A stretch of DNA of 64,000 bases, taken from assembly GCA_026874595.1 (NCBI GenBank), contig CM049309.1, positions 94,136,723 through 94,200,722 of the forward strand, given 5' to 3'. The DNA is from Sipunculus nudus. Its lineage: Eukaryota; Annelida; Sipuncula; Golfingiida; Sipunculidae. The notes under the pieces are model-generated. The model ran no database searches. It had not been told where the DNA came from and saw only the letters and a list, made by a program, of their open reading frames with translations. Below are positions 36,996-48,657 of the stretch, in pieces. Each line of letters opens with the position of its first letter. Within the stretch, counting starts at the first letter, position 1. The translations under genes and the position numbers were made by a program.

Positions 36996-37989
36996 ACAAG
37001 TTAATTGCTGTATTCTTCTGTTGATACTCAGATATCATTTCTTTAACCTTTGACAGTGAATTTATTCTACAAAATTAAGGCAATGCTTGTTGTGTCATGT
37101 TTCAAATTTAATATTACTACAGTATTTTTCACTGTACATGAACACTATCTGACTGGAGTCTGGAGCTATTAACATGGCAGAGGTGAGAGCTGAGCACACA
37201 GTGGCCTTCAATATCAGCCACAAAGGTCAAGGACAGTAATCACATGTAAATCAAATGCATTTAACAGACATTGGCCATTGTTCAAGTAAATGTACTCAGA
37301 CATCAACAACAAATGTGCTCAGTCAGTCAAGCTTGAAGCAATACACACGAGACACAGTTCAGTGAACAACAACAACAATGGATGGCTTAACCTTTAAACT
37401 GTTATCATGTATTATATCACATGTTAAGGGAGTGTTTCCACTGACATTTTCTTCACATTCACATGACAAAGTTAAGACTCTAAATTATCAGAAAAACAAG
37501 ACACTTAAAGATCATTTAGATACAGACATTGCATTGTAAATATTTTCATTTTCATTTTAATTATTTAATTGATGAACAAAACTGTGGTGAACATAACAGA
37601 CATTTGATATGAACATCTGGTGTCCAGCCTGGATGTCTCTTGACTTTGACAGATGTGATTAATGTCAGTGCCGTGCATGAAAATCAACTACCATAACCCT
37701 GTATTCAAAGCCATGTTATTTTGTGTAACTTTATGGTAGCCTTGGCAGAGACATCCTGAACAGAATGAGGCAAGCGTAAAATCAGTTTCTTGCTTGATTG
37801 GAGCATGCCAGACATCCTGGCATTTGCACACCTGTGTCTCGTTGGTCATGGTTCATGTTTACATACTCTTAAACTTAGGTGAAAGTACACAGGTGTAACA
37901 ATGTGAGAGTACCTTGGCTAAGAACATTTTTTGTGTCATCAAATGACAGATGACAGAATTTTGATCAAGTTAAAGTTCTTCTCCCTCCT
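36996..37989. other. Unique AT-rich DNA
   Basis: No exon supported on either strand; includes ordinary AT-rich intron-like sequence. Confidence 0.5.
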
Positions 37990-38936
37990 TGTTGTCTCTT
38001 TTTTTAGCAAACCTGTGAGCTTATGCGATGGCGCAGCAATGTCCGTCCGCTGTCCAGGGCTGGCTTTCCGCCGTCCAGGGCTGTAAGTCAGAAACCGTCG
38101 AAGCTAGCAGCTCCAAATTACATGTAAGAATTAGTCACATGTGAAACTTGGTGCCCTGGAGCTTATTATTGGGTATCTGCATTAATTTAGATTTTATAGA
38201 GAAAAAGCTTAAAATCCTTTAAAAATCTTCTTCTCTGAAACTGTCCAGCCAAATTGTCCAGTATTTCACAGAAATGATCCCTGGAACAATCTCTCTCAAG
38301 TTTGTTCGAATGGTTCCAGTTCGGAGATTTTTGGCCAAGTTGCAGGAGGTTGAACTTAGTCATCTGTCCAAAAAGCACACTAAAATTAAAATCTCAGAAA
38401 TGGCTAGAGCTATAATCACCAAATTTTATATCAATGTTTGTCACATATATCAGATTTCGAGATATTGGTGGCGCCACCTACATTGATGTGTTTTTTACAA
38501 AAGCAAAAATTTTAAACTCTTCTAGCTTATACACTGATTTATGATGAAACTGTTTAGCTGATTGGTTTAAACTTTGCAAGAATTATTCTATGGTAGGGTT
38601 CTGCCAGGTTTATCAGAATAGATTGGGTAAATACAGCTTTAAAAAGCATTGTAGCCAATTGAAAAAGGCTTTCTGTGTTTGAAAACAGATTTGACAACAT
38701 GCTGAGTTTCAGCAGCTAAGTCAAGAGGTCACTCAGTAGAACCAGGTGGGGTCCAGACATCACCATGGCAACTGACCTGGCTCTGGCGGGTGTCTAGACA
38801 ATGTGTCTAGACGTCTAGACACAGCGTCTAGACATCTAGACACAATGTTTAGATGCAGAATTCCCAGATTATTGGAATTATATCTTCAACTGTTTGAAAA
38901 AACTTGGATTGCATTTTATGCGAATCAGGTCATCAG
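37990..38936 (+). mobile_element. Dispersed element family C fragment with a GGTGGCGCCACCT palindrome
   Basis: Contains GTCCGTCCGCTGTCCAGGGC, AACTGTCCAGCCAAATTGTC, AGTTTGTTCGAATGGTTCC and one palindrome AGGTGG-type site near 38468 (GGTGGCGCCACCTACATT). Its composition and GTCCGTC motif mimic families A and B, suggesting a related element. A cluster of TCTAGA palindromes lies at 38791-38845. Boundaries are approximate. Confidence 0.5.
38791..38845. repeat. Cluster of TCTAGA palindromes
   Basis: Five to six TCTAGA sites in about 55 bp, including the perfect 18-base palindrome TGTCTAGACGTCTAGACA at 38804-38821 and the near-perfect GTCTAGACATCTAGAC at 38826-38841. Confidence 0.85.
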
Positions 38937-40815
38937 GTCACATGTGAACTGCTGCACCCTCATTTTTGGTTGACCTCTGACCTTTCCTCGCTGCCCAGCG
39001 TCCATTTGTGCGTCTGTTGCCACACATAAACCCGCATATCTCGGGAACCGCTTGACCGATCAGGCTAAAAATTTTGCACAAATGTAGCCCTTTGATAGCT
39101 TTATAACACACTAAAAATGGTGGCGCCACATGCAACCATTTTTGCACAGTGTCCATCTGTTCATCTACCTTCTGATAATATCACTCATATCTCAGCAGTG
39201 GTTTGACTTTTCCACCTGAAATTTTGCAGGTTTATACATCCTGGACAGCTTTCTCGATTTTATGACAGGTGGCGCCACCTACATTCAGGTTTACTCTGCA
39301 GACATCCAACCTCATATCTCAGGCACTGTTTGACCTATTGGGCCAAAAATTTACATGTGTATAGATCTCACATAGCTCTTCATCATAGGCAAAACTGGTG
39401 GCGCCACCTGCAACCATTTATGCACAGCGTCCATCTGTTCATCTGCCTTGGGATAAAATCACTCATATCTCAGCAGTGGTTTGACTTATCCACCTGAAAA
39501 TTTGCAGGTTTATACATCCTGTACAGCTTTCTTGATTTATGACAGGTGGCGCCACCTACATTCAGGTTTAGGCTGCAGACATCTGAGCACATATCTCGGG
39601 AACTGTTTGACTGATTGGGCCAAAATTTTGCATGTGTATAGATCTCACATAGCTCTTTATCATAGGCAAAACTGGTGGCGCCACCTGTTACCATTTAAGC
39701 ACAGTGTCCATCTGTTCATCTGCCTTGGGATAAAATCACTCATATCTCAGCAGTGGTTTGACTTATCCACCTGAAATTTTGCAGGTTTATACATCCTGGA
39801 CAGCTTTCTCAATTTTATGACAGGTGGCGCTACATACATTCAGGTTTACCCTGCAGACATCTACGCTCATATCTCAGGAACCGTTTGACCGATTGGGCCA
39901 AAATTTTGCATGTGTATAGATCTCCGTAGCATTTCGTCATAGGCAAAACTGGTGGCACCACCTGCTACCATTTTTGCACAGCGTCCATCTGTTCATCTGC
40001 CTTGGGATAAAATCACTCATATCTTGGCAATGGTTTGACTTATCCACCTGAAATTTTGTAGGTTTATACATCCTTGACAGCTTTCTCGATTTTATGACAG
40101 GTGGCGCCACCTATATTTTCATTTCTGCTGCAGACATCCAAGCTCATAAATATATCTCAGGAACCATTTGACAGATTGGGCAAAAATTTTGCATGTTTAT
40201 AGATCTCGCATAGCGCTTTATCATACGCAAAACTGGTGGTGCCACCTTCAACCATTTTTGCACAGCGTCTGTCTGTTTGTTTGCCGTAGGATAAAATCAC
40301 TTATATCTCGGCAGTTGTTTGACATACCTGCCTAAAATTTTGCAAGTTTATTCATCTTGGATAGCTTTCTGGATTTTGTTGCAGGTGGCGCCACCTACAT
40401 TTATGTATACGCTGCAGACATTCAGGCTTATATCTCAGGACTGGTTTGACATATCCCCCTGAAATTTTGCGTGTATAGATCTCACATAGCTCTTAATCAT
40501 ACACAAAATATGTGGCGCCACCTTCCACCAGTTTTGTGCAGCATCCTTCAGTTTGTCTGCTGTGGGATAAAATCACTCATTTACAAGTAGTGGTTTGTAC
40601 TATCTGCCTGAAATTTTGCATATGTATACATCTTGGACAGCTTTCTGGATTTTGTGGTAGGTGGCGCAACCTTAATACACATTTCAGCTGCAGACATCCA
40701 GGCTATAATGCAACACACCTCACTCTATTTTCCCTTGCCACTCAATCCATGCCTCACTTCACCCGTCCCACTCTGATTTTGGCGGATACACGTAGTCGCT
40801 TGTTGACTACTCGTA
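38937..40815 (+). mobile_element. Hairpin-ended element family A, copy 3 (expanded, about six internal units)
   Basis: Starts at the GGTCACATGTGAACTGCTGC block (5' hairpin absent, as in copy 2). It contains about six tandem units of 276-284 bp, marked by TCACTCATATCTC at 39181, 39459, 39736, 40013, 40297 and 40573. Each unit is two diverged half-units of about 140 bp, each ending in a GGTGGCGCCACC-type palindrome. The 3' end has the usual GATACACGTAGTCGCTTGTT hairpin with GACTACTCGTATTC and CTAG. Confidence 0.85.
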
Positions 40816-41019
40816 TTCTAGTTTTTGTGTTGTGTGCACCCATGCCAGAATTTCAGCAGTGATGTTTGTTTAATTGTTTCTCGTTCTAAGTGTTTAGTAC
40901 TTGCATTGTTCATATACATGTTACACATGTTCTTGAAAAGTAATGGTCCAGCATTGAAGCATTATACCTGGTGTAATCTCATTGCACAGGTTCACATTAG
41001 GCCTGTAGGCCTTGTTTAT
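40816..41019 (+). repeat. Paralogous flank shared with 14713-14915
   Basis: Highly similar to the sequence after copy 2, including TTAATTGTTTCTCGTTCTAA, CATTATACCTGGTGTAATCT and GCCTGTAGGCCTTGTTTAT. Homology stops at about 41019. Confidence 0.85.
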
Positions 41020-41659
41020 CATATTTTACTTTCTCTCATTCTCTGGCTCTCTCTCACTTTATCTCTCTCCTTAAAAAATAATGTTCAGGAATAAGCAGTG
41101 AAGCTAAAGCCTGCTGGCATTATATGAGGCTTTCCCCAGAGATAACAAGTTCACTGATAAGATGACACGTTGATATGGAAGGCTTGATACAGATGTAGTT
41201 TTGTCACCTGTGTTGTTATGTATATACGTTACATGGAGTCTCTCTCAGGTTTACTTGGTGTCAGGGTTTGCATTCTCTCCACATTCAATCTATTTATATG
41301 TGCATATCTTTGCTAATTCTGGTTAATATTTTATATGTGCATATCTTTGCTAATTATGGTAGATTTCCTCAGCCAAGTGCACTGGTCCATGGGCTACAAA
41401 GTAAATGTTAAATTAAGTAATAGTAAATAAGAATTGTGGGTAGAAGGCCCTGGTATCTAACACAACCTTATCTTATTATACACCACCCTAAAAACAAATA
41501 CTTATCTGCTGGTCAGTTTTATATAAAATTCACTGTATTAAAAGGTGAAAAGATGTATTTGTATTATTATTTTTTTTAAATTTCCTTCTTTTTATTACAT
41601 TTTATTTAATTTTTTTTTACATTTTGACTTTTTCTTTGAGTGACATGGGTTGCACCTTG
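41020..41659. other. Unique DNA with a two-copy repeat
   Basis: A 46-bp period duplication containing TTTATATGTGCATATCTTTG CTAATT lies at about 41292-41362. Otherwise AT-rich with T-runs; no gene seen. Confidence 0.5.
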
Positions 41660-42030
41660 GGAACTGGTGTAGGAGCATGGTGGTGTAATGGTTAAGGGCG
41701 CTGGACTTGTGACGGCAAGGCTGTGGGTTCGCAACGCGTTCTGACCGCCGCCTGTGCTAAGACTCTTAGGCAAAGTCTTTACCACAAGGGTGCGCCCTCT
41801 CAACCCAGGAGTGAATGGATACTGGTCATGGGAGGAAGGCAAATGTTGAACCAAAAACCTTCTAGCACCTGATATGGCAGCTTGGGTTGTGTGCTCCCCA
41901 GGGAGCTGAAAAAAGCTACAGAATGAATGAACCTGAAAGACCAGGAAGGCAAAGTGTAAAGTTGGATGTGACTGACATCGTCGGGGATATCAGACTATAA
42001 ACCCCCACCTTTACCTTTACGTCTGCTCCC
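41660..42030 (+). mobile_element. tRNA-derived SINE, second family
   Basis: The head has an A box (TGGTGTAATGG) and a B-box-like GGGTTCGCAACG about 34 bases later. The body includes TAAGACTCTTAGGCAAAGTC, CCAGGAGTGAATGGATACTG and GAGCTGAAAAAAGCTACAGA. It ends with a TTTACCTTTACG-type short-repeat tail. It differs from the SINE at 29387 in body and tail. I could not define a convincing target duplication, so the limits are approximate. Confidence 0.75.
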
Positions 42031-42236
42031 CAAACCATTCTTTGAATCGGTAAGATGAAACAGAATAAAAAAATGTTATCTCACCTGCGTATCAACACTG
42101 TTCAATAATGCATAAAAGTGCATAATTTTCAAATTGATCAATTCTAGAGGATAAAAGTCAGGATTTTATTGTTAAATGATAAACCCATCCTGATTGTCTG
42201 GTAAATGTAGAAGCTTTGTGCGAGCTTCAGAAAACT
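42031..42236. other. Short unique spacer
   Basis: Nothing recognised. Confidence 0.4.
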
Positions 42237-43728
42237 GAAACAGGTATGATACAGGGTACATGTAAGAATGAGGTTTTATCTGATCCAAGTTGATACAGGT
42301 ATGATAAAGGGTACATGTAAGAATGAGGTTTTATCTGATCCAAGTTGATACAGGTATGATAAAGGGTACATGTAAGAATGAGGTTATATCTGGTCCAAGA
42401 TGATACAGGTATGATACAGGGTACATGTAAGAATGAGGTTTTATCTGATCCAAGTTGATACAGGTATGATAAAGGGTACATGTAAGAATGAGGTTATATC
42501 TGATCCAAGTTGATACAGGTATGATACAGGGTACATGTAAGAATGAGGTTTTATCTGATCCAAGTTGATACAGGTATGATAAAGGGTACATGTAAGAATA
42601 AGGTTTTATCTGATCCAAGTTGATACAGGTATGATACAGGGTACATGTAAGAATGAGGTTTTATCTGATCCAAGTTGATACAGGTATGATAAAGGGTACA
42701 TGTAAGAATGAGGTTATATCTGGTCCAAGTTGATACAGGTATGATACAGGGTACATGTAAGAATGAGGTTTTATCTGATCCAAGTCGATACAGGTATGAT
42801 AAAGGGTACATGTAAGAATGAGGTTATATCTGATCCAAGTTGATACAGGTATGATACAGGGTACATGTAAGAATGAGGTTTTATCTGATCCAAGTTGATA
42901 CAGGTATGATACAGGGTACATGTAAGAACGAGGTTTTATCTGATCCAAGTTGATACAGGTATGACAAAGGTTACATGTAAGAATGAGGTTATATCTGGTC
43001 CAAGTTGATACAGGTATGATACAGGGTACATGTAAGAATGAGGTTTTATCTGATCCAAGTTGATACAGGTATGATAAAGGGTACATGTAAGAATGAGGTT
43101 ATATCTGATCCAAGTTGATACAGGTATGATAAAGGGTACATGTAAGAATGAGGTTATATCTGGTCCAAGTTGATACAGGTATGATACAGGGTACATGTAA
43201 GGATGAGGCTATATCTGATCCAAGTTGATACATGTATGGTACAGGGTACATGTAAGGGTGAGGTTATATCTGATCCAAGTTGATACATGTATGGTACAGG
43301 GTACATGTAAGGATGAGGTTATATCTGATCCAAGTTAATACAGGTATGATACAGGATATATGTAAGGATGAGGTTATATCTGGTCCAAGTTAATACAGGT
43401 ATGATACAGGATATATGTAAGGATGAGGTTATATCTGATCCAAGTTAATACAGGTATGATACAGGGTACATGTAAGGATGAGGTTATATCTGATCCAAGT
43501 TAATACAGGTATGATACAGGATATATGTAAGGATGAGGTTATATCTGGTCCAAGTTAATACAGGTATGATACAGGATATATGTAAGGATGAGGTTATATC
43601 TGATCCAAGTTAATACAGGTATGATACAGGGTACATGTAAGGATGAGGTTATATCTGGTCCAAGTTAATACAGGTATGATACAGGGTACATGTAAGGATG
43701 AGGTTATATCTGATCGAAGTCGTGCTGT
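42237..43728 (+). repeat. Minisatellite, 55-bp unit, about 27 copies
   Basis: The unit is GATACAGGTATGATACAGGG, TACATGTAAGAATGAGGTTT, TATCTGATCCAAGTT. Variants ATACAGGG/ATAAAGGG and TTTTATCTGATCC/TTATATCTGGTCC recur in phase over the first two thirds, and a GGATGAGG/TTAATACAGG subtype fills the last third. Minus-strand frames up to 141 codons are repeat artefacts. Confidence 0.97.
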
Positions 43729-44697
43729 CATGTTACACAGATGTAGATGGATTTGTAGAACTGTATCAGGATAAAGAGATAATCGTCTGTATCTCTGGTA
43801 ACCAAGAAAATTCTGTTTAACTCTGAGACTGTCATATATTTCTCCTAAGATAATTATATACAGAAGAGAATATTCAGTCATTTTTTGTAAGGTAATATAC
43901 TTAAAATCTAAAATAATTGATGTTCTAGAGCTGAGTTGGCAAGGCATCAACAGTATGCTTTGAGGTTACACTGATGCCAGTAGGAGGGTGCCATTGGTCA
44001 CTCAATGTAATTATGTTTACATCAGATTACCCCATATCTGCCCTATACCCCATGTGGTTTGGGGCCTGTGATGTAGTCACCTAGATAAATAAACCAGCTC
44101 CCCTGTTCTGAAGAATTAACACCCTTCCCAGGAGTGTATAGTGTGGGCCATGTGGTCAAGTGTTGACCGGGGTCATTATTCTGTAATCAATTCCAAGTAC
44201 AACAAGGCCAAAGTCCCCTGTAATGAGTGGAGGGAATCTGAGCAGTGTGAACGGAACTCAGAGGTGGCCATTGTATATGAAAGGTCTTTTGTTGTGTGCC
44301 TGGTATTGTGTAGAAGGAAATGCAAACTTAGCATTAGCCTGTACTGGTTGATGGTGTGTGTATGCGTGCACAGAGACACAGAGTTGTGGCGTGCATTAGT
44401 CACAGAATTGATTTGAAGGCAGCTGAGTGGTTGATGGTGGATATCTTGATGAGGAGACCGTCTGCCTTCATCACATGGTGTTGAGAGCACAACGTGCTGA
44501 TACACAGAGACCGTCCTCCACTGGCCCGCGTATTGAGGTCAGTGTCGTTTGTGTATAGCAGGGGGATCAGCTGTCTGCCTGGGCTGGCCGGGATACCGTT
44601 GAAGGCTGCTTATTGGATGTCCCACTGCTTTGAAGGGCCTGACTTTAAGAAATCAGCAGGTGAAGGTGAAGTCCTCCTCCTCCGTTTGTGATTACAG
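43729..44697 (+). promoter_or_regulatory. Probable alternative promoter / 5' leader region
   Basis: AT content falls and CpG and G content rise towards 44500-44780, just ahead of a first-exon candidate. No clear TATA box is positioned. The sequence ends in a pyrimidine-rich tract and GTGATTACAG at 44697, so the start codon may lie in a second exon after a non-coding first exon somewhere in this stretch. The location is inferred from the exon, not from promoter motifs. Confidence 0.35.
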
Positions 44698-44713
44698 GGA
44701 TTTTTAATACATC

Positions 44714-44775
44714 ATGTCCACCAGCTTGGAAGTGTCGCAGGCGGCTGCAGCGTCCACAGAGGATGAACAAAAACG
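44714..44775 (+). CDS. First coding exon of an alternative transcript (partial, unidentified protein)
   Basis: An ATG at 44714 opens a frame reading MSTSLEVSQAAAASTEDEQ, then K and a split arginine codon. It ends at a perfect donor (AAACG then GTGAGT) at 44776. The exon may start at 44698 after an acceptor (TTTGTGATTACAG), leaving a 16-base leader (44698-44713) before the ATG. The coding part is 62 bp and ends in phase 2, the same phase as the exon at 4591-4815 and the acceptor at 57650. It could therefore substitute for the upstream exons of the same gene through an internal promoter. The peptide is an Ala/Ser-rich, acidic N-terminus without a signal peptide or recognised motif. Codon composition is GC-richer than the flanks. 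No family recognised. Confidence 0.65.
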
Positions 44776-45525
44776 GTGAGTCCCTGCTCCATGATAACAG
44801 ACCAGGCAGGCTGCGGTCAACTGATTAACTGTGACCTGGTCACGGCTCTGACAGCCAGGCGGTAGCCAGCAGCCATCTTAACTGTTTTATCTCAGACAAA
44901 AAACAAGGCAGTGGTCTGTTGAGTCCAGTGATTTTGGTTGATACCAGAGCTTGTGACCTGGTACCTGGGTGTATTGAGCCATCATGATGTGGGTACAGCT
45001 GCTTGGTTATGACCACATGACTTGTCATGTCATCGTATTGACAGTCACAAGGATAACATGCTGTTGATGCTGCTTGCTGTGTTCTTTATGTATTACTTTA
45101 TGTCAGGCTCCTGAGACTTAACCTTGTCTTGAATGCCATATTTCTGGTTTATATGGAAACTTATTACATTCTTTGGTACTATCATTATAAAGGGCTCAAA
45201 AGTTCAGTGTCTAGGCCATCGTGATTAACTGGAGTCTGCTAGTTATATGAACAGTCAGAAAACATATAGTCAATGTTTAGATACATGGTGTGTATGGGAT
45301 TGGGAATGTTTGTGTGGCAGTGTACATGAATGTTTGATCACGCAGGGTAAAGAGGGTATGTAGGGGTAGGAGAGGATGTTTGTACCTGGTACACATTTGT
45401 TGTGTGGGAATGTTGAGGTTGAAAATGGGATGTTTGTATCGGTGCCCAATTATGTTTGTTGAGGTAGGATGTAGGGGTAGGACATTTTATAGGTGGAACA
45501 CATTTCTTGGGGTGGATGTAGGGAT
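44776..45525. other. Start of a probable intron
   Basis: Begins with GTGAGTCCCTGC. Becomes G/T-rich towards the next array; no exon seen. Confidence 0.5.
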
Positions 45526-45838
45526 AGAAATGGGATGTTTATGTGGGTAAGACAGGGATGTTTGTTGGGGTGGGATAGAAATGGATTGTTTATGTGGGTA
45601 GGACAGGGATGTTTGTTGGGGTGGATGTAGGGATGTAAATGGGATGTTTATGTGGGTAAGACAGGGATGTTTGTTGGGGTGGGATAGAAATGGGATGTTT
45701 ATGTGGGTAAGACAGGGATGTTTGTTGGGGTGGGATAGAAATGGGATGTTTATGTGGGTTAGACAGGGATGTTTGTTGGGGTGGGATGGAAATGGGATGT
45801 TTATGTGGGTAAGACAGGGATGTTTGTTGGGGTGGGAC
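45526..45838 (+). repeat. Minisatellite, about 51-bp unit, about 6 copies
   Basis: The unit is GGGATGTTTATGTGGGTAAG, ACAGGGATGTTTGTTGGGGT, GGGATAGAAAT. A 51-base period is 17 codons, so both strands stay open without coding function. Strong strand asymmetry, G-rich on the plus strand. Confidence 0.95.
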
Positions 45839-45884
45839 ATCAGATTTTTTTATGGGATAGGGATGTTTGAAGGGACAACAGTAG

Positions 45885-46192
45885 ATGTTTGTAGAGATAG
45901 ATACAAGGACTATTGTGGCTGTGAGATAGATACAAGGACTGTTGTGGCTGTGAGATAGATACAAGGACTATTGTGGCTATGAGATAGAACCAAGGACTGT
46001 TGTGGCTGTGAGATAGAGACAAGGACTATTGTGGCTATGAGATAGATACAAGGACTGTTGTGGCTGTGAGATAGATACAAGGACTGTTGTGGCTGTGAGT
46101 TAGATAAAAGGACTATTGTGGCTATGAGATAGATACAAGGACTGTTGTGGCTGTGAGATAGATACAAGGACTATTGTGGCTGTGAGACAGAT
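45885..46192 (+). repeat. Minisatellite, 29-bp unit, about 10 copies
   Basis: The unit is GAGATAGATACAAGGACTAT followed by TGTGGCTGT, with TATTG/TGTTG alternation. Confidence 0.95.
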
Positions 46193-48657
46193 TGCTGTTT
46201 GCTATGGAGGCTGATCTACAGGGGTGTAATGTTTGTAGGGGTGGGAATGTTTGGTTGATGGGATACAAGAATGTAGGGTTTTGGATTCAGGTGAGGAGGG
46301 GGAAGGGCTCAGGTCTGTGAGAAGGTTTGTAGGGGTTACATACAAATGTTTAGAGTTGGGATGTGTCGTTATTATTTGGGGTGGAAAACACAGGATATTT
46401 GTTTGAGATGGGGTATGTTATATTAGTGTGATTTTAAAAGTGGTATTTTTCAGGGTGGATTCGAGGGTCTTCCCCAGATTCTTAAAGTGTGATCTAAATA
46501 TTTGTCATGATAGCTGTGACTGTGTGGTTGCTGCTGTACCACGATGTGAGGGGGTGTGTAATGTAATATGAGGCTTTGGGTGGGGACACCCGGCAGGTCA
46601 GGATCACACGGTAACAGGACCACTCAGCATCTACATGACTAAGTACAAAACTATGTCTGATCACATACATCAAGGTAATATACAGGACCTAATGGAATTG
46701 TGTGATTACAGGTTATGCTGGGCCCATTATAATTGTACTTTTTGCTGAAACTGTCATCTTTTATTGATGGGGACGATGAATAGTAAAGATGTTACCAAGC
46801 CTGTGTAAATGGGTTTCTAATATGATATAAGAAAACGGACTGAGACTGAATGTGAGAGAGAGCACCGACCATTATCAAAACATCACATGTGATCATGTAA
46901 AGAATATTCTAAATACTTGTGGTGTTTCTCTGCATAAAATTCAGTTTAAGTGTTGTTATTTTTAAATAATCACAATATTGTGTGATGTGTACAATTGTTT
47001 TCATGTACATGCATATATCACTTTTGATACATTACAGGTATGTAATCTATTTTGATTAAATAATTAAATTAACAGTAATGTATAACACTTTTATTTGTGT
47101 CACTTGACTATGACATTGCATTTTTAAAGTGATAAGGAATTTGACTTGTGCACTTTGATCTTTGCGACATTTAGGTCACATTAGCTTTGTGCACTAATTA
47201 AAGTGCTGATCACTTGCAGGTTGTTGTACTTAAAGTGAATTTTGTAAAGTCCAGAGTTCATCATTTTGAACTTTATTGTAGTATGTGCATGGTATATTTA
47301 ACTGCAAAAAACAAAACCTTCACAGGGTACACCACTGCCTCCCCTCCTGACTGGGTCTAAGATTGATCAGATAAGTTTGTTTAAAGTAAAAGCTACAGAG
47401 CTTACAAAGCTTTATTATGTTTTGTAAAATGTGCGTGAAATACCAGGTGTGGCTATGAGAGTGGGCTGTAGTTGCCTGACTGAGATCAGTGATGTTTTCT
47501 GGGTTCTCTGGTCTCTTCCAATGTTACTCACTACGGAAACTCGGAAAGCCACTATCCCAGCCATGGAGAGCACCTCCCATTATTTCTTATAACTAGTTGT
47601 ACAATCCATGTAAAATAAATAAAGTTGATATCATGTGAACTAGCCTGGGATTGATAGGAAATCTGTTAAGTTAATGCCCCAGCCGAGTCATAAATAATTG
47701 AATAGTATTGGCTGAAAATGGCGGACAAGGGGGCTGGCTTTGCAATAAACGAGTCCAGGTCACATGGTGGAAATGCATGATACAGACATGACCAGAGCAG
47801 AGACAGCTAATACGATAGATTGCTGCCATGGGTCACTGCTAGGGTCGGGTGACAAGTAAAACAATGTTTTTAGTGTATTTACCTCATTATGATATAAGAT
47901 CATGTGAGGTTGCATTTCAGACATTTTAGTGTGTTCATCTCAGAGTTATGTGACCAAGCAGCCCTATTTTAGTGTGTTTTCCCTACAGACATTAAGATAT
48001 TTGGTAAATGTTAACAATGTGCATTATTATACTGAAAAGAATGAAGCCCAGTAAAAAATTATCACAATCAAATGGTTTATAAATAAGTTAGCTTGAGTAA
48101 GTTTATTTGCTGGGCCTAACAGTCCTCAGTTTGTACAATTATAATTGAATACATTTGTATAATGGCATATGAGCAAATACATTTAATACATTTAATGTAA
48201 TCCATTGTGACTAGATATGGTGAATCTTCCATCTGATTTAGAAAGGTATAAAATGATATATTTACACACTGAACAAGTTTGGGGAGGTTTATGAAATAGT
48301 AGTATATTATTATATATTATATATTATATATTATAATGTTAAATCTTTATTGAAAATTATGGACCAACTGTGACCACTGTTTTTTAACGCCAGGGTTAAG
48401 TGATACATTAAATTACAGGTCCACTTATTATTTGTGTACAAAGTAAAGGAAGAACCATTGGCAGACTAGATTTGAGGTCATTGGTTGGTAATTACGGTAA
48501 ACCATAACATACACTAAATATCAGATCGGGTTAACTTATCTGCCACAGATGTCAGACATATATGGTAGTCATGTATAATCTAAGTTATCCAGTCTGTGCA
48601 GTAAAAACCTTGTTTGGGTGTTTGGTGTGTAAATATAGGTGGCAACTTATAATTTTA
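46193..48657. other. Unique intron-like DNA
   Basis: About 2.5 kb without a repeat array. No acceptor/donor-bounded open segment stood out. ATTACAGGTATGT near 47034 resembles abutting splice sites but encloses nothing. An ATAT-rich tract lies at about 48300-48340. Confidence 0.45.

Noticed and set aside
41690-41745. Functional tRNA gene
   Set aside because: The B box is imperfect and the head continues into a SINE body; no mature tRNA fold is apparent.
42227-43196. Overlapping minus-strand frames of 84-141 codons with YPLSYLYQLGSDKTSFLHV-like repeats
   Set aside because: Artefact of the stop-poor 55-bp unit. The same peptides occur in shifted frames, as expected for a unit length not divisible by three.
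47025-47045. Exon junction at ATTACAGGTATGT
   Set aside because: Acceptor and donor consensus are adjacent with nothing between them. It could be a recursive splice site (AG followed directly by GTATGT), but one motif match in 2.5 kb of intron-like DNA is not enough to list it.
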